Source: Macropodus opercularis (taxonomy: Eukaryota; Chordata; Actinopteri; Anabantiformes; Osphronemidae). From it: a stretch of DNA of 64,000 nucleotides. Under the pieces are notes generated by a model. It was not told the origin of the DNA. It worked only from the letters and a program-made list of their open reading frames with translations, and made no database searches. Location of the stretch: assembly GCA_030770545.1 (NCBI GenBank), contig CM061104.1:12285001-12349000 (forward strand). Reading direction: 5' to 3'. This document shows positions 24,935 to 35,409 of the stretch, piece after piece (position 1 is the stretch's first letter; each line of letters starts with the position of its first letter). Made by a program: the position numbers and the translations under genes.

Positions 24935-26803
24935 ATGGCAGTTGTCATCCGTTTACAGGGCCTGAGAATCACTGCAGGTCCTGAGGATATACGCAAGTTC
25001 TTCACTGGCCTCAAAATTCCTGATGGAGGGGTGCATGTTATTGGTGGAGAGCGAGAGGAAGCTTTCATCATATTTGCCTCAGATGAAGATGCAAGAAGAG
25101 CCATGACACGGTCTGGGGGTCTCATTAAGGGATCACCTGTCATATTGCTTCTGAGTAGTAAAACTGAGATGCAGACAATGCTTGAAAGAAGCACAAAAAT
25201 GGCTGAACTGGATCAGCAGAGACAATTCGATGAGAACACAAGACGTGCCAGAAGATCTTTGGAGTCAGAGGACAACAGGTCGGGTACCAGATTGGGTCAT
25301 TCCCCTCTCCTCCAACATGTGAGGGCTTCAGACTGTGATGAAGTTTTTTGTTTGTTTCTTAAAGGACTGCCTTACTCTGTCACTGAAAAAGATATATACG
25401 ATTTCTTCAGTGGTTTACTTATTGATGGAATAATCTTGGTAAAAAACAAAAAAGGTTTTAACAACGGGACAGGTTATGTCAAATTTGCAACAGCAAAGGA
25501 TGCAATTGAAGGCCTGAAGAGAGACAGAGAATATATTGGGTCAAGGTATGCTGAGATTAGCAGAGCAAAAGCAGAAGATTGGCATCGAGCGACAGTTAAA
25601 ATGCTAAAGAGCAGCATGGATGATAATGTTATAAGAGAAAGGTCGCCTATTCGCAGCGAAAGGAGTCTACCATATGAGGTGAGGCCACAGTCACCTATGG
25701 CAGAGAGGCCCGTTGGATGTTCTGAGGAGGAGTACTGTGTATTGTTGGACAATTTGTCCTATGCTGTTGAAAAAGAAGACATAAAGACCATTTTTACTTT
25801 CGCAAATCTTCAGGATGACCAGATCCTGCACTTGATTGACAGTAATGGGAGAAGAACTAGATCTGCATTTGTTCTGTTCAAGAGCCTGAGTGACTATTGT
25901 CAGGCCATAGCTCAAGAAAAAAGACAGTTGTTCAACCGTTTGCTTCAAACCCGCCCAATTTCAAGAGAGAACATGATCGCTCTTCTTGAGTCTCGAAGCA
26001 TAGATGTTCGACCCTCTGGAAGTTCTGGATTTCAGAAAAGGCCTCCATCATACCCAAGTAATCCTAATGAATCTGAGAAATTGTGTCTGTTTGTGCGGAA
26101 TCTGCCATTTGATGTGCGGAAAGTTGAGATCATGGATTTCTTCCATGGGTTTAACATTAATGAGGACAAGGTTTTCCTACTGCGTGACCACAAAGGTGCT
26201 GGAGTTGGGATGGCTTTGGTTCTCTTCCTGTCTGAGGCAGCTGCGACGGAGGCACTCTGTCTCAACGGGCGGCGATTTCTTGGGTCCGAAGTCATACTAA
26301 AATGCATTTCACGTTCTGAGATGCAGCAGTTGGGTGTTGAACCACCAACAGGACAAGAGCCACTGCAACGAGAGGAACGAAGCTCAGGTGGAAGCAGTGG
26401 ACCGTCTTATCGTTCTGGGGACACTGGGTACCTCGACTTAAGGATTCCTCGTGACGGTAACGCATCAGTCAGCAACGTTCACAGAAGCAGTGACTATGAT
26501 TCTTTTGGAGACGCCGGTGCTCAGCACAACAGAGGTAATGGCACCTCTGCGCAGCATTTTGACGGTCCTACCTGTGTAAAGTTGATGAACTTGCCGTTCC
26601 AAATTAGAATTGAGGAAATCTATGACTTTTGCTATGGGTACCACATTATCCCTGGATCTATCTCACTGCAGTTTGATGAGAGTGGAAAATGTAAAGGCTC
26701 TGCTACAGTTGTATTTGAGTCTCGCCGGGAGGCTCTGGTGGCAATTAGGGAACTGAGTGGGAGACCAATAGGCCCGAGAAAAATACAGCTAGAGTTTGTG
26801 TGA
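24935..26803 (+). CDS. rbm12b: RNA-binding protein 12B (five RRM domains), short form
   Basis: A single coding exon of 622 codons. The start was chosen at the ATG giving MAVVIRLQGL, the family's conserved N-terminus; it lies one base after an acceptor-like TTCTGCAG. RRM/qRRM domains sit at about residues 3-80, 136-215, 265-345, 380-460 and 545-622. The last carries LMNLPFQI and ends with GPRKIQLEFV, as in RBM12/RBM12B. RRM1 fits RBM12B better than RBM12, having IPDGGVH and LFLSS-like LLLSS, with no proline-rich linker. The protein is probably nuclear and RNA-binding; its substrate is not known from sequence. The mammalian protein is near 1000 residues because of a long arginine/proline-rich repeat between RRM4 and RRM5. 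Here that linker is only about 85 residues. Confidence 0.93.
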   Translation: MAVVIRLQGLRITAGPEDIRKFFTGLKIPDGGVHVIGGEREEAFIIFASDEDARRAMTRSGGLIKGSPVILLLSSKTEMQTMLERSTKMAELDQQRQFDENTRRARRSLESEDNRSGTRLGHSPLLQHVRASDCDEVFCLFLKGLPYSVTEKDIYDFFSGLLIDGIILVKNKKGFNNGTGYVKFATAKDAIEGLKRDREYIGSRYAEISRAKAEDWHRATVKMLKSSMDDNVIRERSPIRSERSLPYEVRPQSPMAERPVGCSEEEYCVLLDNLSYAVEKEDIKTIFTFANLQDDQILHLIDSNGRRTRSAFVLFKSLSDYCQAIAQEKRQLFNRLLQTRPISRENMIALLESRSIDVRPSGSSGFQKRPPSYPSNPNESEKLCLFVRNLPFDVRKVEIMDFFHGFNINEDKVFLLRDHKGAGVGMALVLFLSEAAATEALCLNGRRFLGSEVILKCISRSEMQQLGVEPPTGQEPLQREERSSGGSSGPSYRSGDTGYLDLRIPRDGNASVSNVHRSSDYDSFGDAGAQHNRGNGTSAQHFDGPTCVKLMNLPFQIRIEEIYDFCYGYHIIPGSISLQFDESGKCKGSATVVFESRREALVAIRELSGRPIGPRKIQLEFV

Positions 26804-27316
26804 TAGTGATGTTGCTATTGATGGCATCTATTGTGTCATGTCTGTGTGGTTTGCACATAAACGCAGTGTTGATTTAGAGGAGACAAATTCATGTCCCTAA
26901 AGAGAGCAGGCACAGACAATTTCTGATGCACACAAAATAGTACCTCGGTCATTACTGCTTTTTTTTTTTTCAAGACTTAAAAGTTTGGTTTCATTTGTGA
27001 AAAGTTTAATTGGGCCAGATATTAAAATAAGTCATTAAACCAGATTGAGAATGTCTTTTGATTTGTGCGCTGGAATTTCACATCCATGTGCCTTTTAAAG
27101 GCACAGTAGAATTTTAGCTTTTGGTTGGTTTTGACTGTTTTGGTTATAAGGGATTGTTGTTCAGAGATTTGGTTTTCTAATTTCCATGGTTAAATTTATG
27201 TTGCTACAAATGTTGGAAAAATTTGTACATATTCTTTTACTTTATGTTGAATTGTTCATATACTTCACTTACAGTACCAACAAAATATGCTTGCTGACAA
27301 ATCTTTTGTAAATAAA
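26804..27316 (+). other. rbm12b: 3'UTR of rbm12b
   Basis: AT-rich non-coding sequence ending at the AATAAA at 27311-27316, about 0.5 kb after the stop. Nothing else is recognised. Confidence 0.6.
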
Positions 27317-28568
27317 GTTGATCTTAATCACCAGTGGGATTCAGTGAAATGTTTTTCTCCAGGATTAAACGTTGGTGGAAACTGTTACCAAGATTTAACT
27401 TTGCATTATATCGGATGATGGCAACAGGTATTTTTATAATAACTTTTATAAACACTAATCTAGTTGCTTGATTGTTATTCAATGTATCAGTTATAGTGTA
27501 CAATTTTAAAGTTGCACTGTTTTAGCAGTTCAGGAAAAATCTTTGTACTTGGACTTGATCAGGATCTAAATACCAGTCAGCCACAAAGTGCCATCGCTCG
27601 CTGCTGGTCACGATCCACAGGTGTCCTAACTAACCAGCTAACTCCCAGCCACCTGGTGGATGATGAGGATGAATAGCGTTTATCTTTAATTCTCCCTTAT
27701 ATAAACACATAACGATCGCACAACGACAGTGATTACTGACCTCTGGTTCTGTTCTTTTGAGAATCTTGCGCTGAAGGCTTGAGTACGCGCTGGTAATTTA
27801 TTTTGAAAGGTTAGCGGAAGTTGTAGTGTTTCTTTGATTAGGATGATTCGCTGAGGTGAGCAGGCAGAAAACTACACTGAAGAAACATTTTAAAACAGCA
27901 GGTGAACGATTTAACACAATCTATTTATGAAGCATGCGCAACTTTCTCACGTTGTCATGATGTTAGTTACTAGGTCAGTGTTAGCTAGAGGACCGGGTTC
28001 GTGTTCAAACTCCAGCATCGCTGTTAAAGTAACACGCCCTCAGTTTAAATCGGCCTCGCTGTCTCACTAACTGTTGTAACAAACGTGGCAGGAGACTAAA
28101 CCTGTTGTTTGTGGAGGCCGTCGTGGTTTGGAGCCGTTATAAACCGAGCTGCTAACAGCAGGTGCTTTCCGTTACGGTGCTAACGTTCGCTGTGCGGCCG
28201 GAGCACGTTACCGTAGCGGCGAAACATTTCTACGGGCTTTCAGAAAACCCATCTCATAGGAGTACAGTTGAGTTTTTTCCTTTTACTACCGGTCACTGTT
28301 TATTAACCAATGTAAAGGTATTTCAGTGACGATGGCGAATTTTAGCCGATAACGCCTAGTTTAGTCGTTTGTGTTTAGAATAAGTTGCCCACGGTAGCTG
28401 TAGTGGTGCGTTCACGCTGCCTGGGACATCCAGCCCACCGCTAAATTTCCCTCCATCATTTTATTTAACGCTTAACTAAAATCACTCACTTTTTCTGACC
28501 GTATAATTGAATTGATAATGATGAGCTGAAAGTCGTAACCACTCAGTAGAATCCTTACTGACGCCAGA
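27317..28568 (+). promoter_or_regulatory. Intergenic region and putative c8orf88 promoter
   Basis: No coding frame is supported. From about 27.8 kb the sequence is richer in CpG (for example GTACGCGCTGG at 27783 and TGTGCGGCCGGAGCACG near 28190). This suits a promoter and 5'UTR for the downstream gene. No start site could be fixed. Confidence 0.4.
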
Positions 28569-30888
28569 ATGGAGTTATCCAGGAGAAGAATCCTCACAAA
28601 ACACCTGGAGCCTGCGAGACCCCTGCGCCGCTGCGCCCACCTCAGCTCTGGTAGGTGATGAGCACCAGCTACTGAGGTTGCAGATATGTCGGGTCTGGTT
28701 CCTGTTTAACCCAGTGCTCACTTTGTCCAGCGCCTGCAGTTAATGCTGCATTTACTAAGGTCCTGAGACAGGAAGTGGATCAAGAGGTAAGAAACGTTTA
28801 GGCAACGTTTAGGCTTTATTTCAATGTTGAGGAACTTTACGCAGTTAATGAAATCTCAACAAACTCATAACCACCATTATTACGCATACTGTAACAAGCT
28901 AATCTTGATCTTGGAGTCACAGTTCGGGTCAAACTGTCGTGGCTTATGTGAGCAGTGAAACTGGTTTTGCTGGCTTTAAGCATTCCTGCTGCTACAGCTT
29001 TCCATACCAGCTTTATTGCCTGTGAAAAATGAATATTTTATATTGCTGTCCCTTTTCTTGCTCTTATGTGCACTTGGCTGTTGATTTTAAGAGAAACTTC
29101 TCTGGACGTCAGAGTGTATATAAAGTATATTCAGCTTCTATGGTATTATAAAGCGGACTCACTTTTAATCAGGCCTGATCATCATGGTAACATACACTAT
29201 ATTGCCAAAAGTACTGACTCACCCATCCAAATAATGGGAATCAGTGCACATGCAAGCTTGACATGAACTTGACTGGCCTGCACAGAGTCCTGACCTCAAC
29301 CCGATAGATCGCCTTTGGGATGAATTGGAGACTGAGAGCCAGGCCTTCTCGTCCAACATCAGTGTGTGTGACCTCACAAATGCGCTTCTGGAAGAATGGT
29401 AAAAAATTTCTCTGAACACACTCCTTCATATACACGCCTTCCCAAAAAAGCTGAAGCTGTTATAGCTGCAAAGGGTGGAGCGACATCATATTGAACCCTA
29501 TGAAGTAAGAATGAGACGTCACTAGGTTCATATGCGAGTCAGGGCAGGTGAGCCAATGCTTTTGGCAATATAGTGTATGCTCTATGTCTAACCTGCTGCT
29601 AAGAAGGTTCAATTCTAAGGACCAAATCAAAACCTTTCAACAGTCCAAATACCAGCCAGTCATATCACTGGACTATTGGAGCGATTATTCCTACAGGATC
29701 CTGACGGGGACAAATGGTTAACCATTAGCTGAAATATTTGCAATGTCCTTGGTTTGATTCCATATGGCAAATAATTTTCCTTTTATGTTGTTCTGTTTAT
29801 TTCATCTTATTTTCCACAGAATTCCCAAGAGTCCTGCAACACTTTCAACATCAGGGATTATACTGTAACTCTGAATCCACAGGGAGAGGTTACAATGATG
29901 CATTTTATTCATGAGCCTGACATTGCTTGTCATTGTGCGTTCTGTACTAGTATAGCACTACTGGAATCAGCAGCGATTTACACCTAACTTTTGTCATCAT
30001 TCACATTTAGCTTGTTTAAAAGCAACACAATTTGCCAAGTTAATTTAGTCTAGATTAAAATAAATTTTGTATTTTTTAGACTGTCGGTATAGAGCAGTTC
30101 TACAAGATTGTCAACATGAACAAACAAAACCAAGGTAAGACACCAAGTGTTTTAAATAAGGTGGTTGTGTAATGTGACCAGGAGGGAGGTTGTGCAGAGG
30201 TTAGTGGTGAAAGTGACTGTGGATGAACCACTGACCACATGAAACAGCTTTTCTAGGTGAAAGCAGGGCATCACTGATAACGTGACAGCAAATGAAATCA
30301 CTGGTTTACTTCTGTTCATGTAGAAACTGGGCGTTTGTTTTGTCATGCAGGGAGGTGTTCTTATCTTTATTTACAGTAATAATCTGCACTTGCATTGTAA
30401 GATTTGCAACTTTTAAAAACTTTCGTGATTTAATCTCTTCACTTTGTGGGTTTTTAACGTTTCCGTAGGCAGGATATCTTACACAAGGGATTTTTTAATT
30501 GGGCTGGCAAGTTGTCCTGCAGCCAGGGAGAAGCCAGAATTTTTGCCAGACCACCCCATAGTCTTAACTAAAGCAGTAAGTTCTTTTATGTATTGCATTA
30601 CATGTGATCAGAATAGTGAAAGTTGTTGTTTGGCTTGAATTCTGTTTTCTGTTCTACATTAACAGAGAGATCCTGGACATTTATGGCTTCATGAATTGAT
30701 GTTGAATGGTGGAAATGAAGAAATGTGAGTTTTAATATTACAAATATATAATCAAACTCCCAATGCAGTATCATAATTGATATTTGATTTAAGTTAGTGC
30801 ATTTTTACTTTGTTTAATTCAGTGCATACTAACATTAGCAATAATTGTTTTCCGTTTTAGGGCAGCAGAAGGGATTCACTCACCTTAA
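28569..30888 (+). CDS. c8orf88: C8orf88-like eIF4E-binding protein
   Basis: Seven coding exons: 28569-28650, 28731-28786, 29820-29888, 30080-30134, 30469-30575, 30666-30724 and 30861-30888. They total 456 nt, 151 residues. The N-terminus (KHLEPARPLR) matches the start of human C8orf88. Exon 5 encodes YTRDFLIGL followed by KPEFLPDHPIVL, the most conserved block of that family. YTRDFLI fits the eIF4E-binding consensus Y-x4-L-hydrophobic, so the protein probably binds eIF4E and damps cap-dependent translation, as 4E-BPs do. The middle exons are poorly conserved and assigned by splice phase. The donor GTGAGT of exon 6 overlaps an in-frame TGA, so an unspliced form would end at residue 142. The Tc1 remnant lies in intron 2. 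Confidence 0.82.
29195..29575 (+). mobile_element. Internally deleted Tc1/mariner-type transposon remnant
   Basis: A 381-bp element bounded by inverted ends CACTATATTGCCAAAAG (left) and its complement CTTTTGGCAATATAGTG (right). TA dinucleotides flank both sides, the Tc1/mariner target-site signature. The interior keeps the 3' part of a transposase gene on the + strand: DWPAQSPDLNPI and LWDELE-like segments, then CDLTNALLEEW, then stops. The 5' half, with the first two catalytic aspartates, is missing, so the copy cannot be autonomous. It sits in intron 2 of the c8orf88 gene. Confidence 0.88.
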
Positions 30889-32402
30889 CAAAGTTGTACA
30901 GTATTTATCCTGAAGTGTGTTTCTTTTTTCAAATTTTAATTTGCACATTTCTTATTTTGAGTGAGAGTGCTAACTAGGTTTGTGTGTTTTTGCTCGTATT
31001 TTATGTTTGCTATATTTTGACTAAAGTTGTTTATATTGTAAAAAAATGTATTTATGCTTTTCATACATGGCAGTAATGTTTTGTTTTAAGGAAGCATTGC
31101 AAAATTGCCATTTTGTAGGGATATCATAATTCATGACTGAGTCATAAGCCACATTCTGTGTGAGTCGCCAGTGATCACACTGATCATTGTCAGCAATAGA
31201 ATCGAACAGCTCTTGGTCAACATGTTAATGTTTTCTGTCATGAAGGACTGACTTTGCCTTTGGAGTGTTGACATTTTCCTTTCCAGCCTGTAACTAAAAT
31301 GGAAAGGTGCAATAACGATGCCTCGGTTTCAACTGCAGTGTGTGCAATGTATACAATAAAACATCACTCACCTCTGTATTGTTCTGTTCTTGTAACAGAT
31401 TCTCTTTTACTTCCTAGTTGACAGGTCCAAATGTGTGATGCTTGTCACCTGCACAATGTCTCTAATGAGTCCACAGTAGGTTTGTTTCCCCAAGTCAGAT
31501 GCACGGGAAAGTAGAAGTGGAGCCACGTTATCGGCAGAACTGGTTTCATTAGTATGTCACACATTTGTTTCTTGAAGGAAAATGTCCCATGTGATACTGT
31601 AAATGAGCTGCTGAATCCAGTTTAACCACTACAGCCGTTTAGGTACTGAAGCCGCCGCAGAGCAGCTCTTCTGTGAGGGGGAGTAACGACCTCTCTTCAT
31701 CTGGCATCATTATCATGTCATACCCAGAAAGCACTTATTCATCTGTGGGGAAAGCTTCAGCATGTTACTTGTTTTTTTGGGAACAGTCAATGAAGACACA
31801 AGTTGCTCTGTGATTATTAAGGTACAGAACTCAAGGAATCTGAAGTACAATAAAAACACTTCCGCGACTCGGTCTCCAAAGACGTTAGTTTCAACAAATG
31901 ACTATAAAACCCGTCTTGGCAAATAAATATCCTTCACAACACTGTGGTTTCCTGCGTGGGCGTGTGAGTGGTAAATTCCAATCTGTTGTAGCTTCTGTAC
32001 GTGACCGAGGCGCAGCAGCCCACATCCCGGGAGGCTGTGGGAATGTCCTGCCGTGACGCACCGCACGTCACTGTGGGCTGGCTTTCTCGGATGTGTGGAG
32101 CTGAGTGAATCCGCCTGAAAGCGGGGAAACCTTCACCGGCTACACTCCAAAGGTAAACGAGCCTCTAGTGCTTCGTGCGTAGATCTGTGCTTTCTGCTTC
32201 CCGCTGGTTGTGTTAAGAATTAAACGCAGGGCTGGGTGCGTCTCTTTATAAGGTGCTGCACTGTGTGATTACGAGTCGGTTTGCAAATGAAGAAATGTGT
32301 TTTAAATGAGCTACTTCGTGTGTTTTTTTTTCGGTGAAGGCAGGAAGAGTCACATTCAGCTCGATCAGAGAGTGTTTCTGCCCCGCAGCTGCTTTCAGGA
32401 AG
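30889..32402 (+). other. c8orf88 3'UTR and upp1 promoter/5'UTR
   Basis: The c8orf88 3'UTR runs to the AATAAA at 31355-31360. A CpG-bearing stretch at about 32.0-32.15 kb (GTGACGCACCGCACGTCAC) probably contains the upp1 start site. The CCAAAG|GTAAAC at 32152 is a plausible donor of an untranslated first exon, spliced to an acceptor CTGCTTTCAG ending at 32398. I see no other coding sequence. Confidence 0.5.
31355..31360 (+). terminator. c8orf88: Poly(A) signal of c8orf88
   Basis: AATAAA about 470 bp after the c8orf88 stop codon. Confidence 0.55.
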
Positions 32403-34618
32403 ATGGACTCGAAGGGCGAGAACCGAGCGGCGTCAGGCGGCAGGTGAGACGTTGCAGCCTAATGCCACATCCTGCGCCATGTACCCTGTGCTGAGACGCT
32501 AATTATGAAATGAGGAAGCTACGGGGTGTGTCAGGATATTAGTTTTATTAGTTTATGGGTTTTTCAATGTCCTGTCGTTACCTTAAACTTACCTTTAAAC
32601 TATATGATCTGTAAATGATTATATAAGCAGCATATGACCCTATGCACCATGGCGTAGTATGAGTGGTACCAAAAAACAATGCAAGGGATCATTCACACGC
32701 ATGTAGGTCTGTTTGTCATCATAATAGAAATCCCCCCCCCTCACACAGCAGTGGCAGAGCCTCCAAGACATGTCAAGATAATGTATAATAAATGAGTAAA
32801 TAAAAAATGTGGAATGTTCACGATGAACTGAAACAAAATGGCAGCTTAGTCACATTATCGAGCTGGAACTGACATGTCAATATCTGCTCTTTTTTCCCAT
32901 TCAAGTCCAGTTTGTGTGCACAACCCCCACCTGGATGCCCTGAAGGATGACATCCTCTACCACTTCAGCCTGGGAACTGGAACTCACGACCTGCCTGCCA
33001 TGTTTGGAGATGTCAAAGTAAATCATATAGTATTTTTTATTTCTACCATAAGAACGTGACTTCTGTAGTAACTGACACTTGATGTGGGATGTTCTTCAGT
33101 TCGTGTGCGTTGGGGGCAGCCCCTGGAGAATGAAATCGTTCATCGAATACATGGCTGCTGAGCTCGGCATGGAAGACCCTGCATCAGAGTACCCAAATAT
33201 CTGTGCTGGAACAGACCGCTACGCCATGTACAAAGTTGGCCCCGTGCTGTCTGTCAGTGTATGTACACATTTTTACTCATCGTAAATTTAGTGTTTTATG
33301 AACAAATATTCTACAACTAATGTTAGATGTACTGTGGTTTAATTAAATGTCTGCTCTTCATTTGTCAGCATGGGATGGGCATCCCGTCCATTGCCATAAT
33401 GTTGCATGAGCTAATAAAGCTCCTCCATCATGCGCGATGCACAGATGTTACAGTTATACGCATTGGGACATCAGGCGGAATAGGTGAGCTTCTTGCCACA
33501 AGCTCTGACTGTGAGTGTGAGGGCTGTTCTGTCTCAGTCTGTGCAGGGTGTCACCTGCCTCTTGCTGGTGGCAGCTGGTATTGGCTTCACTCCCTCCTGC
33601 TACGCTTGGAATAGATGGCTACAGATAGATAGATTATACACAGATGCTTTTTGTTTTACCACAAGAGGGAGCCCAACATTCCTCTGACCATAAACAAATG
33701 TTTTTAGTTTTCTATTCTACTAAATGTTCCAGGAGTTGTTGTGCATTGTTGTTCGGCATATTTTGTATTTGTACTTTACATGTATAATTTCCAGTATTGT
33801 TAAAAGACAGATTGTGATGTGATACTACCATAAATTTTTACACAAATCAATCTATCGGTTACATGGTATGTGAGGTAGTCACTTAATAACATTTATTTCA
33901 ATTTTTCGATTTTCAGGGCTCGAGCCTGGCACGGTTGTGGTCACCAAGCAGTCTGTGGATGCCACCTTTTTGCCCAAGTTTGAACAGGTCATCCTGGGGA
34001 AGACTGTTGTGCGGAATACTGATCTGGACCAAAGCCTGGCTGAGGAGCTTTTGCAGTGCAGCCAGGAGCTGAGCCAGTTTAAGACTGTGATAGGCAACAC
34101 TATGTGTACTCTCGATTTCTACGAAGGTATGAGTGTTGATGTACCACTGTGTTTACACTGATCCCAGGCCAGTGCGGCGGTTCTCATGTAATCCAAACTT
34201 CTCTGTTTGATCAATCACCCAGGGCAAGCCCGTTTGGATGGTGCGTTCTGCTCGTACACTGAGAAGGATAAACAGGACTACCTCAGTAAAGCCTATGAAG
34301 CAGGAGTCTGCAATATTGAAATGGAGTCATCGGTTTTTGCTGCTATGTGCAAGCTGAGTGGTCTGCGAGGTAAGAAAACACCGCATCAGCAATGTACAGC
34401 TGGGGAACCTTTAAGTGTCTCCATGTCTTGTGTCTAATGTTCATTTCTCGTTGTGTAAAGCTGCTGTAGTTTGCGTGACCTTACTGGATCGACTGAAGGG
34501 GGATCAGCTGAGCAGCTCTCACGAGGTGCTTCACAATTACCAGCAACGGCCTCAAACGCTTGTTGGTTGCTATATTAAAAAGCAGCTGAAGGCTAGAGAA
34601 GCAGGAAGCCAAGTGTAA
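32403..34618 (+). CDS. upp1: Uridine phosphorylase
   Basis: Cytosolic enzyme of pyrimidine salvage: uridine plus phosphate gives uracil plus ribose-1-phosphate. Exons are 32403-32443, 32906-33017, 33100-33258, 33369-33483, 33917-34126, 34223-34369 and 34461-34618 (TAA). They total 942 nt, 313 residues, about the usual family length. Conserved blocks are FVCVGGSPWRMK, YPNICAGTDRYAMYKVGPVL, RIGTSGGIG (phosphate/ribose site), TMCTLDFYEGQ, RLDGAFCSYTEKDKQ and NIEMESSVFAAMC. YAMYKVGPVLSVS and the SYTEKDKQ segment favour UPP1. The N-terminal LGTGTHDLPAMFGDVK is more UPP2-like, so the paralogue call is probable, not certain. The start follows an acceptor by four bases. Confidence 0.9.
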
Positions 34619-35409
34619 CAGTCACTATGCTGGTGCACAAGCAGGCTGTGCATCTTCTGATGGGATATGAAAACAAGGTGCAAACGTGATAACTCGGCTT
34701 TAAATGAAGTTTTGTATCCATCCTTTATTGCTCACAAACCATTTTCATGCCTACAACACTGAATTGTTTAATGATGCACTCTCTTGTTTTCCTTTGACAG
34801 ATTTAGCTGATTATGATATTTTACCTCATGTATTAAATGCAGTTTTACTGAGCACGAAATATAATATTGCAGCCTATGGCCATCAAATACGTCTTGAATG
34901 AAACCTCCTTTCCTTTTCAATATGCAAAGTTCCTGCCTGTAAAACTTGAACTTCTTCATAACTGTTGTTACCAAACTGTCACACAGTTCTGTGGCAGCTG
35001 TTCTGATAAACTGTCAGTGCTCATTTGAATTTTTAATGTTTAATAAAAAAGCTGATTTTGACTCATACCTGTGTTCTGATGCAATTTGATTTTCCTTATA
35101 GCAGGATACTCGTTACATTGTCTTTCACGGTAGGTTTCCCGTAATTTACAATTCCATATATGTTTGATTTTTATTAGATTAGTGTTTGTACTTGAGGCGC
35201 CCGTGGTAAACTGCGGTCAAAGTGGATGCTGGACGGCGTCATGCGCGTCACTGCGCAGAGGAGGGTCTTGTTGCGCGCTCCCGTGCTCAGCGCTCCCACC
35301 TCTCGTCGCCATCCGATCCTGCCGGTCTGTTCGCTGACTCAGTGCCTTAAGGAGAATCACCGTCCACCTGAACAGAGCTACAGCATCCTCTGCGGAGAAA
35401 TACACAGCC
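34619..35409 (+). other. upp1 3'UTR and stmn2 promoter/5'UTR
   Basis: The upp1 3'UTR ends at about the AATAAA at 35042-35047. The next 360 bp hold the stmn2 promoter. A CpG-containing 5'UTR (ATGCGCGTCACTGCGC near 35242) leads directly into the stmn2 ATG. No further gene. Confidence 0.5.
35042..35047 (+). terminator. upp1: Poly(A) signal of upp1
   Basis: AATAAA about 420 bp after the upp1 stop codon. Confidence 0.55.
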
